Positions 1 through 10,400 of a stretch of DNA of 64,000 nt are shown one piece after another; position 1 is the first letter of the stretch, and each line of letters opens with the position of its first letter. The position numbers and the translations under genes are program-made. The notes under the pieces are model-generated. The model saw nothing but the letters and a program-made list of their open reading frames with translations. It ran no database searches and was not told the DNA's origin. Source of the stretch: RHLJ01 sp965212165 (GTDB taxonomy: Bacteria > Bacteroidota > Rhodothermia > Balneolales > Balneolaceae); the NCBI GenBank assembly GCA_965212165.1, contig OZ243096.1, forward strand, positions 1,798,001 to 1,862,000. Reading direction: 5' to 3'.

Positions 1-3000
1 TCCTTTTTAGGAGTAGCTTTACCACCTGCGGCAAATTTAGCAATTGCTCCTAGTCCGGTTGCTTTAGAAGCTTGGCCACCTGTGTTTGAGTATACTTCTG
101 TATCCATTACAAGTACATTCACATTCTGACCAGAAGCAAGAACATGGTCCAAACCTCCAAATCCGATATCATAAGCCCAGCCATCACCTCCAATAATCCA
201 TACAGATTTTTTGATCAAAGAATTAGCATAGTCCTCAAGTCGTCTACTTCGAGGAGTGGCTTTACCGGATAATCGTTTTAGTAATTCCTTTACACGATTT
301 TCTTGTGCAATTATACCTTCTTCGGTTGATTGATCTGCATTTCTCAAATCATCAGCTAAAGACTCCGGTATTTCATGTCCTTTCATTTTGAAAAGTAGAT
401 TTGAAGCAATCTCTCGTTTTTTATCTGCGGCTAGTCGCATGCCTAAACCAAACTCAGCATTGTCTTCGAACAGTGAATTATTCCAAGTTGGTCCACATCC
501 TTCATCATTTGTACTCCATGGAGTGGTTGGTAAATTACCTCCATATATACTAGAGCAACCAGTGGCATTCGCAACAATCATTCGATCACCAAATAAGCGG
601 GTGAGTAAACTTAAATATGGAGTTTCACCACATCCAGCGCAAGCTCCAGAAAACTCGAAATAAGGATCTAGAAGCTGAGTCTCTTTGGTTTTATTGAAAT
701 CAAATTCAGGATGTTCTTTGATTTTGAAAGAGGGGATATCTTGGAAGAAATTCCAATTGCCAAATTCTGATTCTGGAATATCTACCTTTGATATCATATT
801 CAATGCCTTACGACTCACATTCGACTTATCTTTTACAGGACAAGCTTCCACACATAATGTACAACCTGTACAATCAGCAATAGATACCTGAAGTGTATAA
901 TCGTAGCCTGGAAGTTCTCTCCATCGTGCTTTTGTATGTTTGAAAGACTCAGGAGCATCAGCAAATACTTCTGGTTCTGCGACCTTGGCTCGAATAACAG
1001 AATGCGGACATACTATAACACATTTACCACATTGTATACATATATCAGGATCCCAAATTGGAATTTCTTGAGCAATATCTCTTTTCTCCCACATGGTAGT
1101 TCCACTTGGGTAAGTTCCGTCACATGGAAGTGCACTAACAGGAAGTTCATCACCATTTCCATTAATGATTTCTGAAATTACTTTTTGTACGAATTCAGGC
1201 GATTCTTGAGGAAGAGAGCCATTCATTGTAATTTTTGAGGTAGCTCTTTTAGGAATCGTAACCTTGTTTAGATGTTCCAACGACATATCAACAGCTCGGA
1301 AATTCATGTCTACTATAGTCTTTCCACGCTTGCCATATGTTTTTTTGATATACTCTTTGATTTTTTCAATAGCTTGTACTTTTGGGAGTACATTCGAAAT
1401 AGCAAAGAAGCATGTCTGCATTACAGTATTAATTCTAATCCCGAGGTTAGCTTCTTGAGCTACTTTAAAAGCATCAATAACATAGAGCTTTAAATCCTTT
1501 TTAATGATTTGCTTCTGGACCATAGCTGGTAACTTTGCCCAAACTTCTTTTGGTCCAAATGGACTATTTAATAAAACAGTCGCCCCTTTCGCCGCTAATG
1601 CTAAGGTATCGTATCTTTGAAGGAAGCCGAATTGGTGCACTCCAACAAAGTTTGCATTTTTGATCAAATATGGACTTTTAATAGGTTGATCACCGAAACG
1701 TAAATGCGAGATCGTTCTCGCTCCAGATTTTTTCGAATCATAAACGAAATAGCCTTGAGCAAAGAGGTCGGTTTCTTCTCCAATAATTTTGATAGAGTTT
1801 TTATTGGCGCCAACTGTCCCATCTGAACCCAATCCCCAAAAAACAGCTCTGGTTGTGCCTTCAGGTTCGATATCAAACTCAGAATTGAAAGGGAGTGAAG
1901 TATGTGTTACATCGTCGTTTATACCAATGGTATAATGATTTTTTGGCGATGTCGCATCTAATTCATCAAAAATGGCTTTTACCATTCCAGGAGTAAATTC
2001 TTTAGAAGATAAGCCGTAACGACCACCCACTATTTTTGGGATCTTACTGAATTTTGGTTTTTCAGAAGATTGATCTTCAATCAATGCTGAGATTACATCT
2101 TGGTACAATGGTTCACCCATACCACCAGGTTCTTTTGTTCTATCAAGTACTGATATCTTCTTCACACTTTCAGGAAGTGCATCAATCAAATGTTCCATAG
2201 AAAATGGTCGATAAAGTCGGACTTTAATAGCACCAATTTTTTCGCCTTTATTTGCTAGGTATTGAACGGTTTCTTCAACGGTTTCTGCTCCTGAGCCCAT
2301 AAGAATTACTACCTTTTCAGCATCTGGTGCACCTACGTATTCAAATAATCGGTAACTACGACCAGTTAGATTTTCAAATTCTCGCATAACTGAGTCTACT
2401 ATTTCAGGAGTAGCGCTATAGAATGGATTAACAGTTTCTCTAGATTGGAAGAAAACATCAGGATTCTGAGCAGTTCCCCGAATAAATGGATTACTTGGAT
2501 CCATTCCTCGGTTTTTATGAGCTTTAACTAGCTCTACATCAATCATTTTCTTAATAACATTATCAGAAATGACTTCAATTTTTGAAATTTCATGAGAAGT
2601 TCGAAACCCATCAAAAATATGAAGAAATGGAATCCGTGATGCTAGGGTAGAAGCTTGTGATATTAATGAGAAATCCATGGCTTCTTGTACAGAATTAGCA
2701 AATAACATACCCCACCCAGCAGAACGTACACCCATAACATCAGTATGATCACCAAATATTGAAAGAGCTTGAGTCGCTATAGATCGTGCTGCAATATGGA
2801 ATACAGTAGGAGTGAGCTCTCCTGCAATTTTATACATATTTGGGAGCATGAGTAACAGACCTTGGCTAGCAGTAAATGTAGTTGTTAATGTGCCACCTTG
2901 TAATGCACCATGAACTGTACCAGCTGCACCACCTTCACTCTGCATTTCAATGATTTTAGGGATATCACCCCAAATATTTTTTTGTTTTTTAACGCTCCAC

Positions 3001-3125
3001 ATATCAGCCCATTCTCCCATTGGAGATGCAGGGGTGATTGGGTAAATGGCGATAACTTCATTGGTTTTAAAAGCGACATGAGCAGCAGCTTCATTGCCAT
3101 CCATAGTTTTTATAATCTTTTCCAT
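1..3125 (-). CDS. nifJ: Pyruvate:ferredoxin (flavodoxin) oxidoreductase, single-chain, C-terminus cut by window edge
   Basis: Catalyses CoA-dependent oxidative decarboxylation of pyruvate to acetyl-CoA, reducing ferredoxin or flavodoxin, in the cytoplasm. I translated the minus strand from the ATG at 3125-3123, which has an AGGA-type ribosome site just upstream; the frame stays open to the window edge (1,041 codons, against roughly 1,170-1,200 for the family). Visible in order: the N-terminal pyrimidine-binding domain (AIYPITPASPMGEW), two 4Fe-4S ferredoxin motifs (CIQCGKCVIVCP and CTGCTLCVEACP, about nt 840-1060), the CAGCGETPY cluster-ligand region, and the thiamine diphosphate site (GGDGWAYDIGFGGLDH) followed by YSNTGGQ. 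The last part of the C-terminal domain lies outside the window. It diverges from the sensor kinase gene; nothing ties the two functionally. Confidence 0.97.
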   Translation of the reverse strand, partial: MEKIIKTMDGNEAAAHVAFKTNEVIAIYPITPASPMGEWADMWSVKKQKNIWGDIPKIIEMQSEGGAAGTVHGALQGGTLTTTFTASQGLLLMLPNMYKIAGELTPTVFHIAARSIATQALSIFGDHTDVMGVRSAGWGMLFANSVQEAMDFSLISQASTLASRIPFLHIFDGFRTSHEISKIEVISDNVIKKMIDVELVKAHKNRGMDPSNPFIRGTAQNPDVFFQSRETVNPFYSATPEIVDSVMREFENLTGRSYRLFEYVGAPDAEKVVILMGSGAETVEETVQYLANKGEKIGAIKVRLYRPFSMEHLIDALPESVKKISVLDRTKEPGGMGEPLYQDVISALIEDQSSEKPKFSKIPKIVGGRYGLSSKEFTPGMVKAIFDELDATSPKNHYTIGINDDVTHTSLPFNSEFDIEPEGTTRAVFWGLGSDGTVGANKNSIKIIGEETDLFAQGYFVYDSKKSGARTISHLRFGDQPIKSPYLIKNANFVGVHQFGFLQRYDTLALAAKGATVLLNSPFGPKEVWAKLPAMVQKQIIKKDLKLYVIDAFKVAQEANLGIRINTVMQTCFFAISNVLPKVQAIEKIKEYIKKTYGKRGKTIVDMNFRAVDMSLEHLNKVTIPKRATSKITMNGSLPQESPEFVQKVISEIINGNGDELPVSALPCDGTYPSGTTMWEKRDIAQEIPIWDPDICIQCGKCVIVCPHSVIRAKVAEPEVFADAPESFKHTKARWRELPGYDYTLQVSIADCTGCTLCVEACPVKDKSNVSRKALNMISKVDIPESEFGNWNFFQDIPSFKIKEHPEFDFNKTKETQLLDPYFEFSGACAGCGETPYLSLLTRLFGDRMIVANATGCSSIYGGNLPTTPWSTNDEGCGPTWNNSLFEDNAEFGLGMRLAADKKREIASNLLFKMKGHEIPESLADDLRNADQSTEEGIIAQENRVKELLKRLSGKATPRSRRLEDYANSLIKKSVWIIGGDGWAYDIGFGGLDHVLASGQNVNVLVMDTEVYSNTGGQASKATGLGAIAKFAAGGKATPKK

Positions 3126-3308
3126 GGCGATCCTCTATTTCCTGTGATTGGACAGAGGCACATTAATCTATCAATGTGAAAAAATGATGAATTATTGAAT
3201 CAAAGAATTTGAAAAAATCAAAAATGCAGTTTTGAGTATCATAAACACTCTTTTTACAAAAATATGATAGGGGCTTTTATTTTCTGTAGTACATAAGTAC
3301 ATTCAATT

Positions 3309-6300
3309 ATGGGTAGAAGAATAGGTAATTTTTTTATAGTACTTAGCTATTTGATAGGTATAAGTACTTCAATAATGTCTCAAGATATTGATCTAGAAAA
3401 TTTTGTGGTAACTCATTTCGGTATGAATGAGGGACTACCACAAAGTTCTGTCAACGATATTATTCAGACTAAAGATGGATACATCTGGCTAGCTACTTAT
3501 GGCGGTCTTGTACGATTTGATGGGAATACCTTTACAAACTACAATCGTTCTAATACACCCGGTATGATTGCCGATCGTATTATCGAGCTTTTTGAAGATG
3601 CTGATGGGGGGATATGGTACTTTCCTGAGAATGCGACTACAATATTGACGCGTTTTAAGAATGGTAAGGTCGAAAGCTATAGTCTTGAAGAAAGTTTTCC
3701 TACTCTATTACATATGTATTTAGATGAAAAGGGCCTATTGTGGCTAATAGCCTATAATAATGTATATAAATTTAATAATAATAAATTTGTTCAAGTTATT
3801 GTCAGTAATGATGATAGTTTGACAGAAGTTGCACTTAACAATAATGATGGAGTGTGGCTAGCTAGTGGGAAGAAGGTATTGAAAACCATTTCTGACAAAG
3901 CTGTTCAAATATATGATCTGAGCTCTTACATAGAAGGTGATTTAATCAGTGTAATTGAGTATCCAAAAGGCTCAGGTATCTTATTTGCTGGTACAAATAC
4001 GAATGGTGTACTTAGGATAGATGGTAAAGATATTAGAGAATTTAATACAGATTCGGGAATGCCAACTAATAATTTTTTGAATTTTAAAATTACTGAAAGT
4101 GGCGACTTATATGCTCATTTATTCGCTTCTTTTGTTCGTTGGGAAGGTGACAGTTTTAAGCTATTTGATCCGTTAAATATTAATGGGATACAATATGAAG
4201 GAATAAAAGAGGATAATGAAGGTAACTTATGGATTGGAACGGAGGGAGATGGCTTATATAAATTGCAAGAAACAGCAATTTCAATGATTGATAAAGATCA
4301 GGGATTGCAAAATGAAAAGATGCTTTCCTTAACTATGCTTCATGATGGTACTGCACTTTTTTCAACAAATTGTAGTGGCCTGTTTCATTGGAAGAATAAC
4401 AAAGCTACAGTTTCAAAAATACAACAATTTTTTCCAAGTGGTTGCAATTGGTCTGTATTCGAAGACTCAAAGAAAAGAATTTGGGTAGGTGGTGGCGGAG
4501 TATATGTTACAGAATCTATGGATGAACCTGGAAGGTATTTTGGCGCTGAAGATGGCTTTACAAATGCAGGTGTATATGCAATAAGTGAAGATAGTAAAGG
4601 GAATATTTGGGTAGCATCATCTGAGGGGCTCTATGTTTTTAATGATGAAAGCATTATAAATACTTATAAAATGAGTGATGGACTGTATTATCAAGATATA
4701 CGTGCAATATATGAAGATGAAGTAGGTAGGATGTGGCTAGGTTCTTCTGGCGGCTTGAATACAATTCATAATGATCAAGTTGCAAAAGTTGAATTATTAA
4801 AACCTGATGGTGAAGTAGATGGGGTTGTACAACCAGTAATTAGAGCTATTTATAAAGACGATGATGGAGCTATGTGGATCGGTAGCTATGGAAATGGACT
4901 TTTTCGCCTTAAGAATGGAGAAGTAGTTAACCTCACTACCTCAGATGGACTTTTTGATAATATAATTTCTACTATTGAAGAAGATGAGCAGGGTTTCTTT
5001 TGGATGGGTAGTAACCGAGGAATCTCTCGAGTTAGTAAGAGAGAACTTAACGATTATATTGATGGAAATTTAGCTTCAATAATTGTTCGTTCATTTGGCG
5101 CATCTGACGGAATGAATTCGGCAGAGACTAATGGAGGTTTTCAGCCAAATTCATTTACTGATTCATTAGGCAATATATATTTTCCAACAGTTGCTGGTGT
5201 TGCAATTGTTAATCCTTCAAAAATAGAGAATAATAGTATAATTCCTCCAGTCTATATTGAGAAATTAAGATTATTTGATTCGGAAATACCACTATCAGGT
5301 TCAATATCTCTAGATTATAATACACCATATCTTGAAATTGGATATACTGCAATAAGCTTTTCAGAACCAGAAAAAGTTCAATTTAAATATCGATTACTTG
5401 GGCTAGATGATAATTGGATCGAAATTGGTAACACCAGAAAAGCACTCTATTCAAAGATCCCACCAGGAGAGTATACATTTCAGGTTATTGCGAGCAATAA
5501 TAATGGTATTTGGAATAATGAAGGGGCTTCAATCAACATTCATGTGATCCCTCCATTCTGGCAAACGACATTGTTTTTAAGTTTAATCGGCTTAATTTTT
5601 CTAGCCTCAGGCCCATCCATATATTTATACCGAATTAAGATACTCAAAAAGGAAAATGAAAGGCAGAAGCAGTTTGCAGAACAGCTAATTGATTCACAGG
5701 AAAATGAAAGAAAGCGAATTGCGTCTGAGCTTCATGATGGTTTGGGGCAGCAAATTCTGGTTATTAAGAATCGTGCAGAACTAGCAAAAAAGTTCATAAA
5801 TAAACCAGATGAACTAAATGAACAATTAAATGAGATAATGCAAAGTTCAATTCTGTCAATTCAAGAAGTTCGAACGATTTCACATGCACTTCGCCCAGTT
5901 TATATTGAGAAATTTGGATTAACGGAAGCAGTCGAAAATTTATGTGATCAACTAATAGAAACAAGTAGTATTGAATGGAGTTATCATATAGATAATATTG
6001 ACAATATTATACCACAGTCTAAAGAAATTAATTTTTACCGAGTAATACAGGAAGGCACTAATAATATTTTAAAACATTCTTCGGCTATACAGGCTTCAGT
6101 ATTGATAAAACGAACTAGCGATGACATCGAGGTAAAAATTTGGGATGATGGGGTTGGCTTTGAACAAAAACCTGATTCCGTAAATGAGGGGCTTGGTTTT
6201 TTAGGTATAAAAGAAAGAGTTGAGAACCTAAAAGGTGCATTTATTGTACATTCTGAAATAGGTAAGGGAACCACGTTAATAATTGAACTTAGAAAACAAA

Positions 6301-6311
6301 ATGATGAGTAA
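3309..6311 (+). CDS. Two-component sensor histidine kinase with periplasmic beta-propeller and Y_Y_Y domain
   Basis: A 1,000-residue membrane sensor. Order: signal peptide (about 1-24), many two-component-propeller repeats (residues about 30-640, recurring GYIWLAT/GNLWIGT/GAMWIGS blades), a Y_Y_Y immunoglobulin-like domain (about 645-745), one membrane helix (about 748-773), a coiled segment, a HisKA_3 dimerisation domain with phospho-acceptor His809 in ERKRIASELHDGLGQQ, and a HATPase_c domain with the N-box (FYRVIQEGTNNILKH), IWDDGVGF and GLGFLGIKERV. Unlike the hybrid two-component proteins of Bacteroides there is no fused receiver or AraC domain; instead the stop overlaps the downstream regulator start by 11 bp, so the pair is surely co-translated. 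Propeller sensors often bind glycans or other surface ligands; the ligand here is unknown. Confidence 0.95.
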   Translation: MGRRIGNFFIVLSYLIGISTSIMSQDIDLENFVVTHFGMNEGLPQSSVNDIIQTKDGYIWLATYGGLVRFDGNTFTNYNRSNTPGMIADRIIELFEDADGGIWYFPENATTILTRFKNGKVESYSLEESFPTLLHMYLDEKGLLWLIAYNNVYKFNNNKFVQVIVSNDDSLTEVALNNNDGVWLASGKKVLKTISDKAVQIYDLSSYIEGDLISVIEYPKGSGILFAGTNTNGVLRIDGKDIREFNTDSGMPTNNFLNFKITESGDLYAHLFASFVRWEGDSFKLFDPLNINGIQYEGIKEDNEGNLWIGTEGDGLYKLQETAISMIDKDQGLQNEKMLSLTMLHDGTALFSTNCSGLFHWKNNKATVSKIQQFFPSGCNWSVFEDSKKRIWVGGGGVYVTESMDEPGRYFGAEDGFTNAGVYAISEDSKGNIWVASSEGLYVFNDESIINTYKMSDGLYYQDIRAIYEDEVGRMWLGSSGGLNTIHNDQVAKVELLKPDGEVDGVVQPVIRAIYKDDDGAMWIGSYGNGLFRLKNGEVVNLTTSDGLFDNIISTIEEDEQGFFWMGSNRGISRVSKRELNDYIDGNLASIIVRSFGASDGMNSAETNGGFQPNSFTDSLGNIYFPTVAGVAIVNPSKIENNSIIPPVYIEKLRLFDSEIPLSGSISLDYNTPYLEIGYTAISFSEPEKVQFKYRLLGLDDNWIEIGNTRKALYSKIPPGEYTFQVIASNNNGIWNNEGASINIHVIPPFWQTTLFLSLIGLIFLASGPSIYLYRIKILKKENERQKQFAEQLIDSQENERKRIASELHDGLGQQILVIKNRAELAKKFINKPDELNEQLNEIMQSSILSIQEVRTISHALRPVYIEKFGLTEAVENLCDQLIETSSIEWSYHIDNIDNIIPQSKEINFYRVIQEGTNNILKHSSAIQASVLIKRTSDDIEVKIWDDGVGFEQKPDSVNEGLGFLGIKERVENLKGAFIVHSEIGKGTTLIIELRKQNDE

Positions 6312-6954
6312 GGAAATTCACATTGTAATTGCAGACGATCATGCACTTATTCGAAAAGGTTTAGTGCAGATATTAGAGACAGAGCCGAACTTTAAGATAA
6401 CAGAAGTAATAAATGGTAAAGAGGCACTAGCTCAGATCAGAGATAAGAACCCTGATATAGCCTTACTTGATATAGAAATGCCTGTAATGTCAGGGTTTGA
6501 TGTTGCTAAACAGATAAAAACTGAATCGCTAGCTGTGGATATTATTTTTCTAACAATGTTTAAAGATGAGGTAGTTTTTAATAAAGCTATGGATATTGGT
6601 GTGAAAGGTTATGTTTTGAAAGAAAACACAGTTTCTGAAATTATACAGTGTATAGAATCAATAGTAGAAGGCAATTACTACCTGAGTCCAGCAATTTCGG
6701 AATTCCTGATTCGACGCAATACAAAACTGGTTACTCCAGCTACTGACAGAGATGGAATAAATGTGCTAACCAATTCTGAAAAAAAAATTATGAAGCAACT
6801 ATCATTGATGAAAACAAGTCAGGAAATTGCTGATGAATTTAATATTAGTATTAAAACCGTACAAAATCATCGAAATAATATTTGCCAAAAGTTAGAGCTT
6901 AGTGGGGCTCATGCATTGCTCAAATTTTCGATTGAACACTCTTCTAGATTCTAA
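6301..6954 (+). CDS. LuxR/NarL-family response regulator
   Basis: Cognate DNA-binding regulator of the upstream kinase. The receiver domain spans about residues 5-120, with the acidic pair D12/D13, phospho-acceptor D57 in ALLDIEMP, and the TMFKDE and YVLKEN segments carrying the conserved Thr and Lys. A GerE/LuxR helix-turn-helix follows (about 155-215: LTNSEKKIMKQL, SQEIADEFNISIKTVQNHRNNI). I chose the ATG at 6301 (6304 is also possible) over an in-frame TTG at 6283 because family members begin a few residues before the acidic pair. It overlaps the kinase by 11 bp. Likely target: the promoter region 6955-7125 ahead of the receiver/giant-protein operon (inference from position only). Confidence 0.95.
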   Translation: MMSKEIHIVIADDHALIRKGLVQILETEPNFKITEVINGKEALAQIRDKNPDIALLDIEMPVMSGFDVAKQIKTESLAVDIIFLTMFKDEVVFNKAMDIGVKGYVLKENTVSEIIQCIESIVEGNYYLSPAISEFLIRRNTKLVTPATDRDGINVLTNSEKKIMKQLSLMKTSQEIADEFNISIKTVQNHRNNICQKLELSGAHALLKFSIEHSSRF

Positions 6955-7125
6955 GTAATCAACTCTCTTCAATTTCTTTATTCATAGGTACTACTACCTA
7001 TACGATTGAGTAGCTCTTCCTATTGAACCCCTGCCTTTTATAAAGCAGATTCCTGTTGATTAGGGTACAGACTTAATCATGGCTTAATTAAGGGTACAAC
7101 CTTTCTATTATTCAAATAAAATCAA
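6955..7125 (+). promoter_or_regulatory. Intergenic control region with hairpin and paired AGGGTACA repeats
   Basis: This 171-bp gap separates the kinase/regulator pair from the receiver/giant-protein pair. A small perfect hairpin, ATAGGTA-ctac-TACCTAT, lies at 6984-7001 shortly after the regulator stop; it has no T-run, so it is a poor intrinsic terminator. Two direct copies of AGGGTACA lie at 7062-7069 and 7091-7098 (29-bp period, close to three helical turns), ending 28 bp before the next start codon. A paired site at this spacing fits a dimeric activator such as the LuxR-type regulator just upstream. No experimental or consensus support; functional assignment is inference. Confidence 0.35.
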
Positions 7126-7494
7126 ATGATGAAAGTAATGATTGTAGACGATCATGCTGATATGCGTCGGGTATTAATAAGTATAGTACAGGAATCAGTC
7201 AATGAACCAGTTGAAATAGTCGAAATTGCAACTGGAGAAGATGCGATATCTGGTTATGTACTTCACCAACCTGATTGTGTACTTATGGATATTGAATTAA
7301 AGAAGATGGATGGTTTTGAAACCACATCTAAAATATCTAAACAATATCCGGAGGCTAAAGTCATCTTCGTTTCGAGTCATGACAAAAAAAAATTCAGAAA
7401 ATATTCTGAGACGCTAAAAAGAACAGGTTTTGTCTCAAAAGATAATCTTTTCGATCTAAAACCGATTTTACAAACTATCATCACAAATAAGTAG
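7126..7494 (+). CDS. Receiver-only (CheY-like) response regulator
   Basis: A 122-residue stand-alone receiver with no output domain. All catalytic positions are visible: D8/D9, phospho-acceptor D55 (VLMDIEL), S83/S84 (VSSHD) and K105 (VSKDN). It may relay phosphate, act as a phosphate sink for the kinase at 3309-6311, or dock on another protein. Its stop is only 4 bp before the start of the giant surface-protein gene, so the two are almost certainly on one transcript, an odd pairing. A second ATG at 7129 is an alternative start. Divergence from the neighbouring LuxR-type receiver shows it is not a recent duplicate. Confidence 0.9.
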   Translation: MMKVMIVDDHADMRRVLISIVQESVNEPVEIVEIATGEDAISGYVLHQPDCVLMDIELKKMDGFETTSKISKQYPEAKVIFVSSHDKKKFRKYSETLKRTGFVSKDNLFDLKPILQTIITNK

Positions 7495-7498
7495 CATC

Positions 7499-10400
7499 AT
7501 GAACCGTATTAATAAGTTTGTATACACTCTTTTAACACTTATACTGCTTGTAGGGGCTACCCCTTTAATGGCTCAATTCCCACCACCTACAGGGCCGATA
7601 GCAGACTTTGTTGAGGTTACAGGAACATTGGAAGTAGGGCAAACTCTAACGGGTAGTTATGATTATCTAGATCCTAGTGAACTTCCGGAAGATGGCTCTA
7701 CCTATCAATGGTATCGACTAGAGAGTGAAATTGATCCACCCACGCTAATTGATGGTGCTACAGGACAAACCTATACACTGGTCGCTGCCGATGCTGGAAA
7801 AATAATTGTGTTTGAAGTGACCCCATCCAACGGAATAGATTTTGGCATTCCTACTCCTAGCGATCCAGTTGGACCTATTGGCGGCGACGGTGGAGGTGGC
7901 GGAAATAATCCACCTTCAGTCTCAAATGTGTCTATTAGTGGAACACTAGAAGTAGGATCTCAACTAACCGGATCATATGATTTTGATGATCAGGACCTCG
8001 ATCCGGAAAGCGGCTCAGTATTTACGTGGTATCGAAGTGATGATAGTGGTGGCAGTGGTAAAACAGCAATTGGAGGGGCCGATGCTAAGACTTATACATT
8101 AGTTTCTGCTGACGAGGGGAAATACATGAGTTTTTCTGTAATTCCGAGTGATGGGACAGATGCGGGTACTTCAGGAGAGAGCTCATTAAGTGGACCAGTG
8201 CAGGCAGAACCAGTTTCAGTAAGTTTTGCAGGTGGAGATGGTTCTCAAGGGAATCCTTACCAAATTGAAACGGTAGAGCAGCTACAGGAATTGAGTAATA
8301 ACCTAACGGATTACTTTATTATAACTCAGAATATTGATGCTTCAGGGACATCTACTTGGAACAGCGGATCAGGTTTTGCTCCAATCGGTTCAGGTACTCC
8401 ATTTACAGGAAACTTGAATGGGCAAGGATTTATAATATCTGATCTTTTTATTGATCGTTCATCAACTGATAATGTGGCGTTGTTTGCTACAGTTGGAGAG
8501 AATGGGGTTATAGACAGCGTAGGTATTGATCAGGGTGACATTACCGGAGCCCAAAATTCAGGTGGACTAGCAGGTGAAAATTACGGGACTATAACAAGTA
8601 GCTATTTTAGTGGAACGGTATCTGGTACATCTCAGGTAGGTGGATTAGTAGCTCAGAATGGAGGTAATATTACCTCTTCCTATTCAATTGGCTCAGTAAC
8701 TGCATCAAGTACTGATGTAGGCGGTTTAATTGGGAATCATAATTTGGGGACGATCAGTAAATCTTACTCAACAAGTACTGTTACTGGTGGAAATAATGCT
8801 GGAGGGTTAGTAGGATTTACAAGTGACAATATTGATAACAGCTTCGCAACAGGTAATGTTTCCGGAGCGGATAATGTAGGAGGGCTAGCAGGTAGTCTAG
8901 ACAGTGGAATTATTTCAAAAAGCTATTCTACTGGAACCGTTTCAGGTAGTTCTAATATAGGTGGTTTCGCTGGTAGTAAGGGCAGCTTTGGCGCTGCTAG
9001 CAATAGTTTTTGGGATACTCAAACCAGTGGTACTACGTCTGCTCTTGGAGCTGGGAGTGCTACTGGTATAACAGGTAAAACTACATCTGAGATGCAATCC
9101 CAATCCACATTTACTGATGCCAGCTGGGATTTTACCAATACCTGGGAAATAAATGGAGATTACCCAATCTTGCAAGAAACCGGAAATTCCGGGTCTGGAA
9201 ATACAGCACCATCTTTATCAAATCTGGTAATAACTAATAAAACTAGCTCTGGTCAAACACCTGATCAGGGAGATGAATTAGTAGCTCGATATGATTTTAG
9301 TGATAATGACGGAGATTTGGAGTCGGGTACAACCTTTCAGTGGTACAGAGCAGACGATAACAGCGGTACAAATGCGTCTTCAATATCAGGTGCAACTGAT
9401 TCCACCTATACAGTGCTAGCTGATGATTTGGGGAAATTTCTTCGGGTGGATGTAACTCCAAGTGATGGAACTGATGCTGGTAGTACTGTTGCAAGTTCAT
9501 ATACTGAAGTATCCCAATCAAATCAGGCTCCATCTGCGGGTGTAGTTAGTGTAACGGGAACTCTAGGAGTAGGTGAGACGCTGACTGCGGATTATACCTA
9601 TTCAGATCCCGATTCAGATCCTGAAGGAACAACTACCTTTCAGTGGTATGTGGCTGCAGATGATGTAGGAACCGAACTAACCCCTATACCGGGTGCTACC
9701 TTAAGCACCTATATGGTAACTCCGATTGAAGAAGGAGCCTTTATCCGTGTGACGGTAACGCCCAATGACGGTACTCAGGATGGTTCGCCTTCAACTTCCG
9801 GGTATGTGCAGATTAATGTGAGACCCCTTGTTATTGCAGATGCTATATCCGGCACACCGAATGTAGGAGAAACTCTTTTTGCGGTCTATGAATACAATGA
9901 TTTTGATGGCGATGCCAATGCGGGTTCAGCCTTTGAATGGTTGATGGCAGATGATGCTTCAGGAACAAATGAAGCTACAATTTCGGGAGCTTCAGACAGC
10001 AGTTATGTGGTTCAATCCGGTGATGCAGGGAAATTTATACGCGTTGGGATCACTCCTTTTGATGGGATTTCGGTAGGCATCGCTGATACCTCTGGATATG
10101 TAGAGATAAATATTCCAAATACGGCTCCAACTGTAACCAATGCGATTGCGGATATTACGGTGAATGAGGATGCATCAGATAGTTTGATAGATCTGACCAA
10201 TGTATTCAGCGATTTGGAAGATAATGCTGCTGATATGACCTATTCCGTAATATCGAATAGCAATTCAGGGCTGGTAACTACATCTATAGATCCAGGTACT
10301 GATCTTCTTACACTAATTTTTCAGGCAGATTCTTCAGGTACCGCTGATGTGATCATTCAGGCACAGGATGCGCAGGGTGCGACCGTTCAGGATAGCGTCA

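Noticed and set aside
388..3179. Plus-strand and alternative minus-strand small open frames over 388-3179
   Set aside because: They lie in wrong frames over the continuous pyruvate:ferredoxin oxidoreductase frame, which shows all family motifs.
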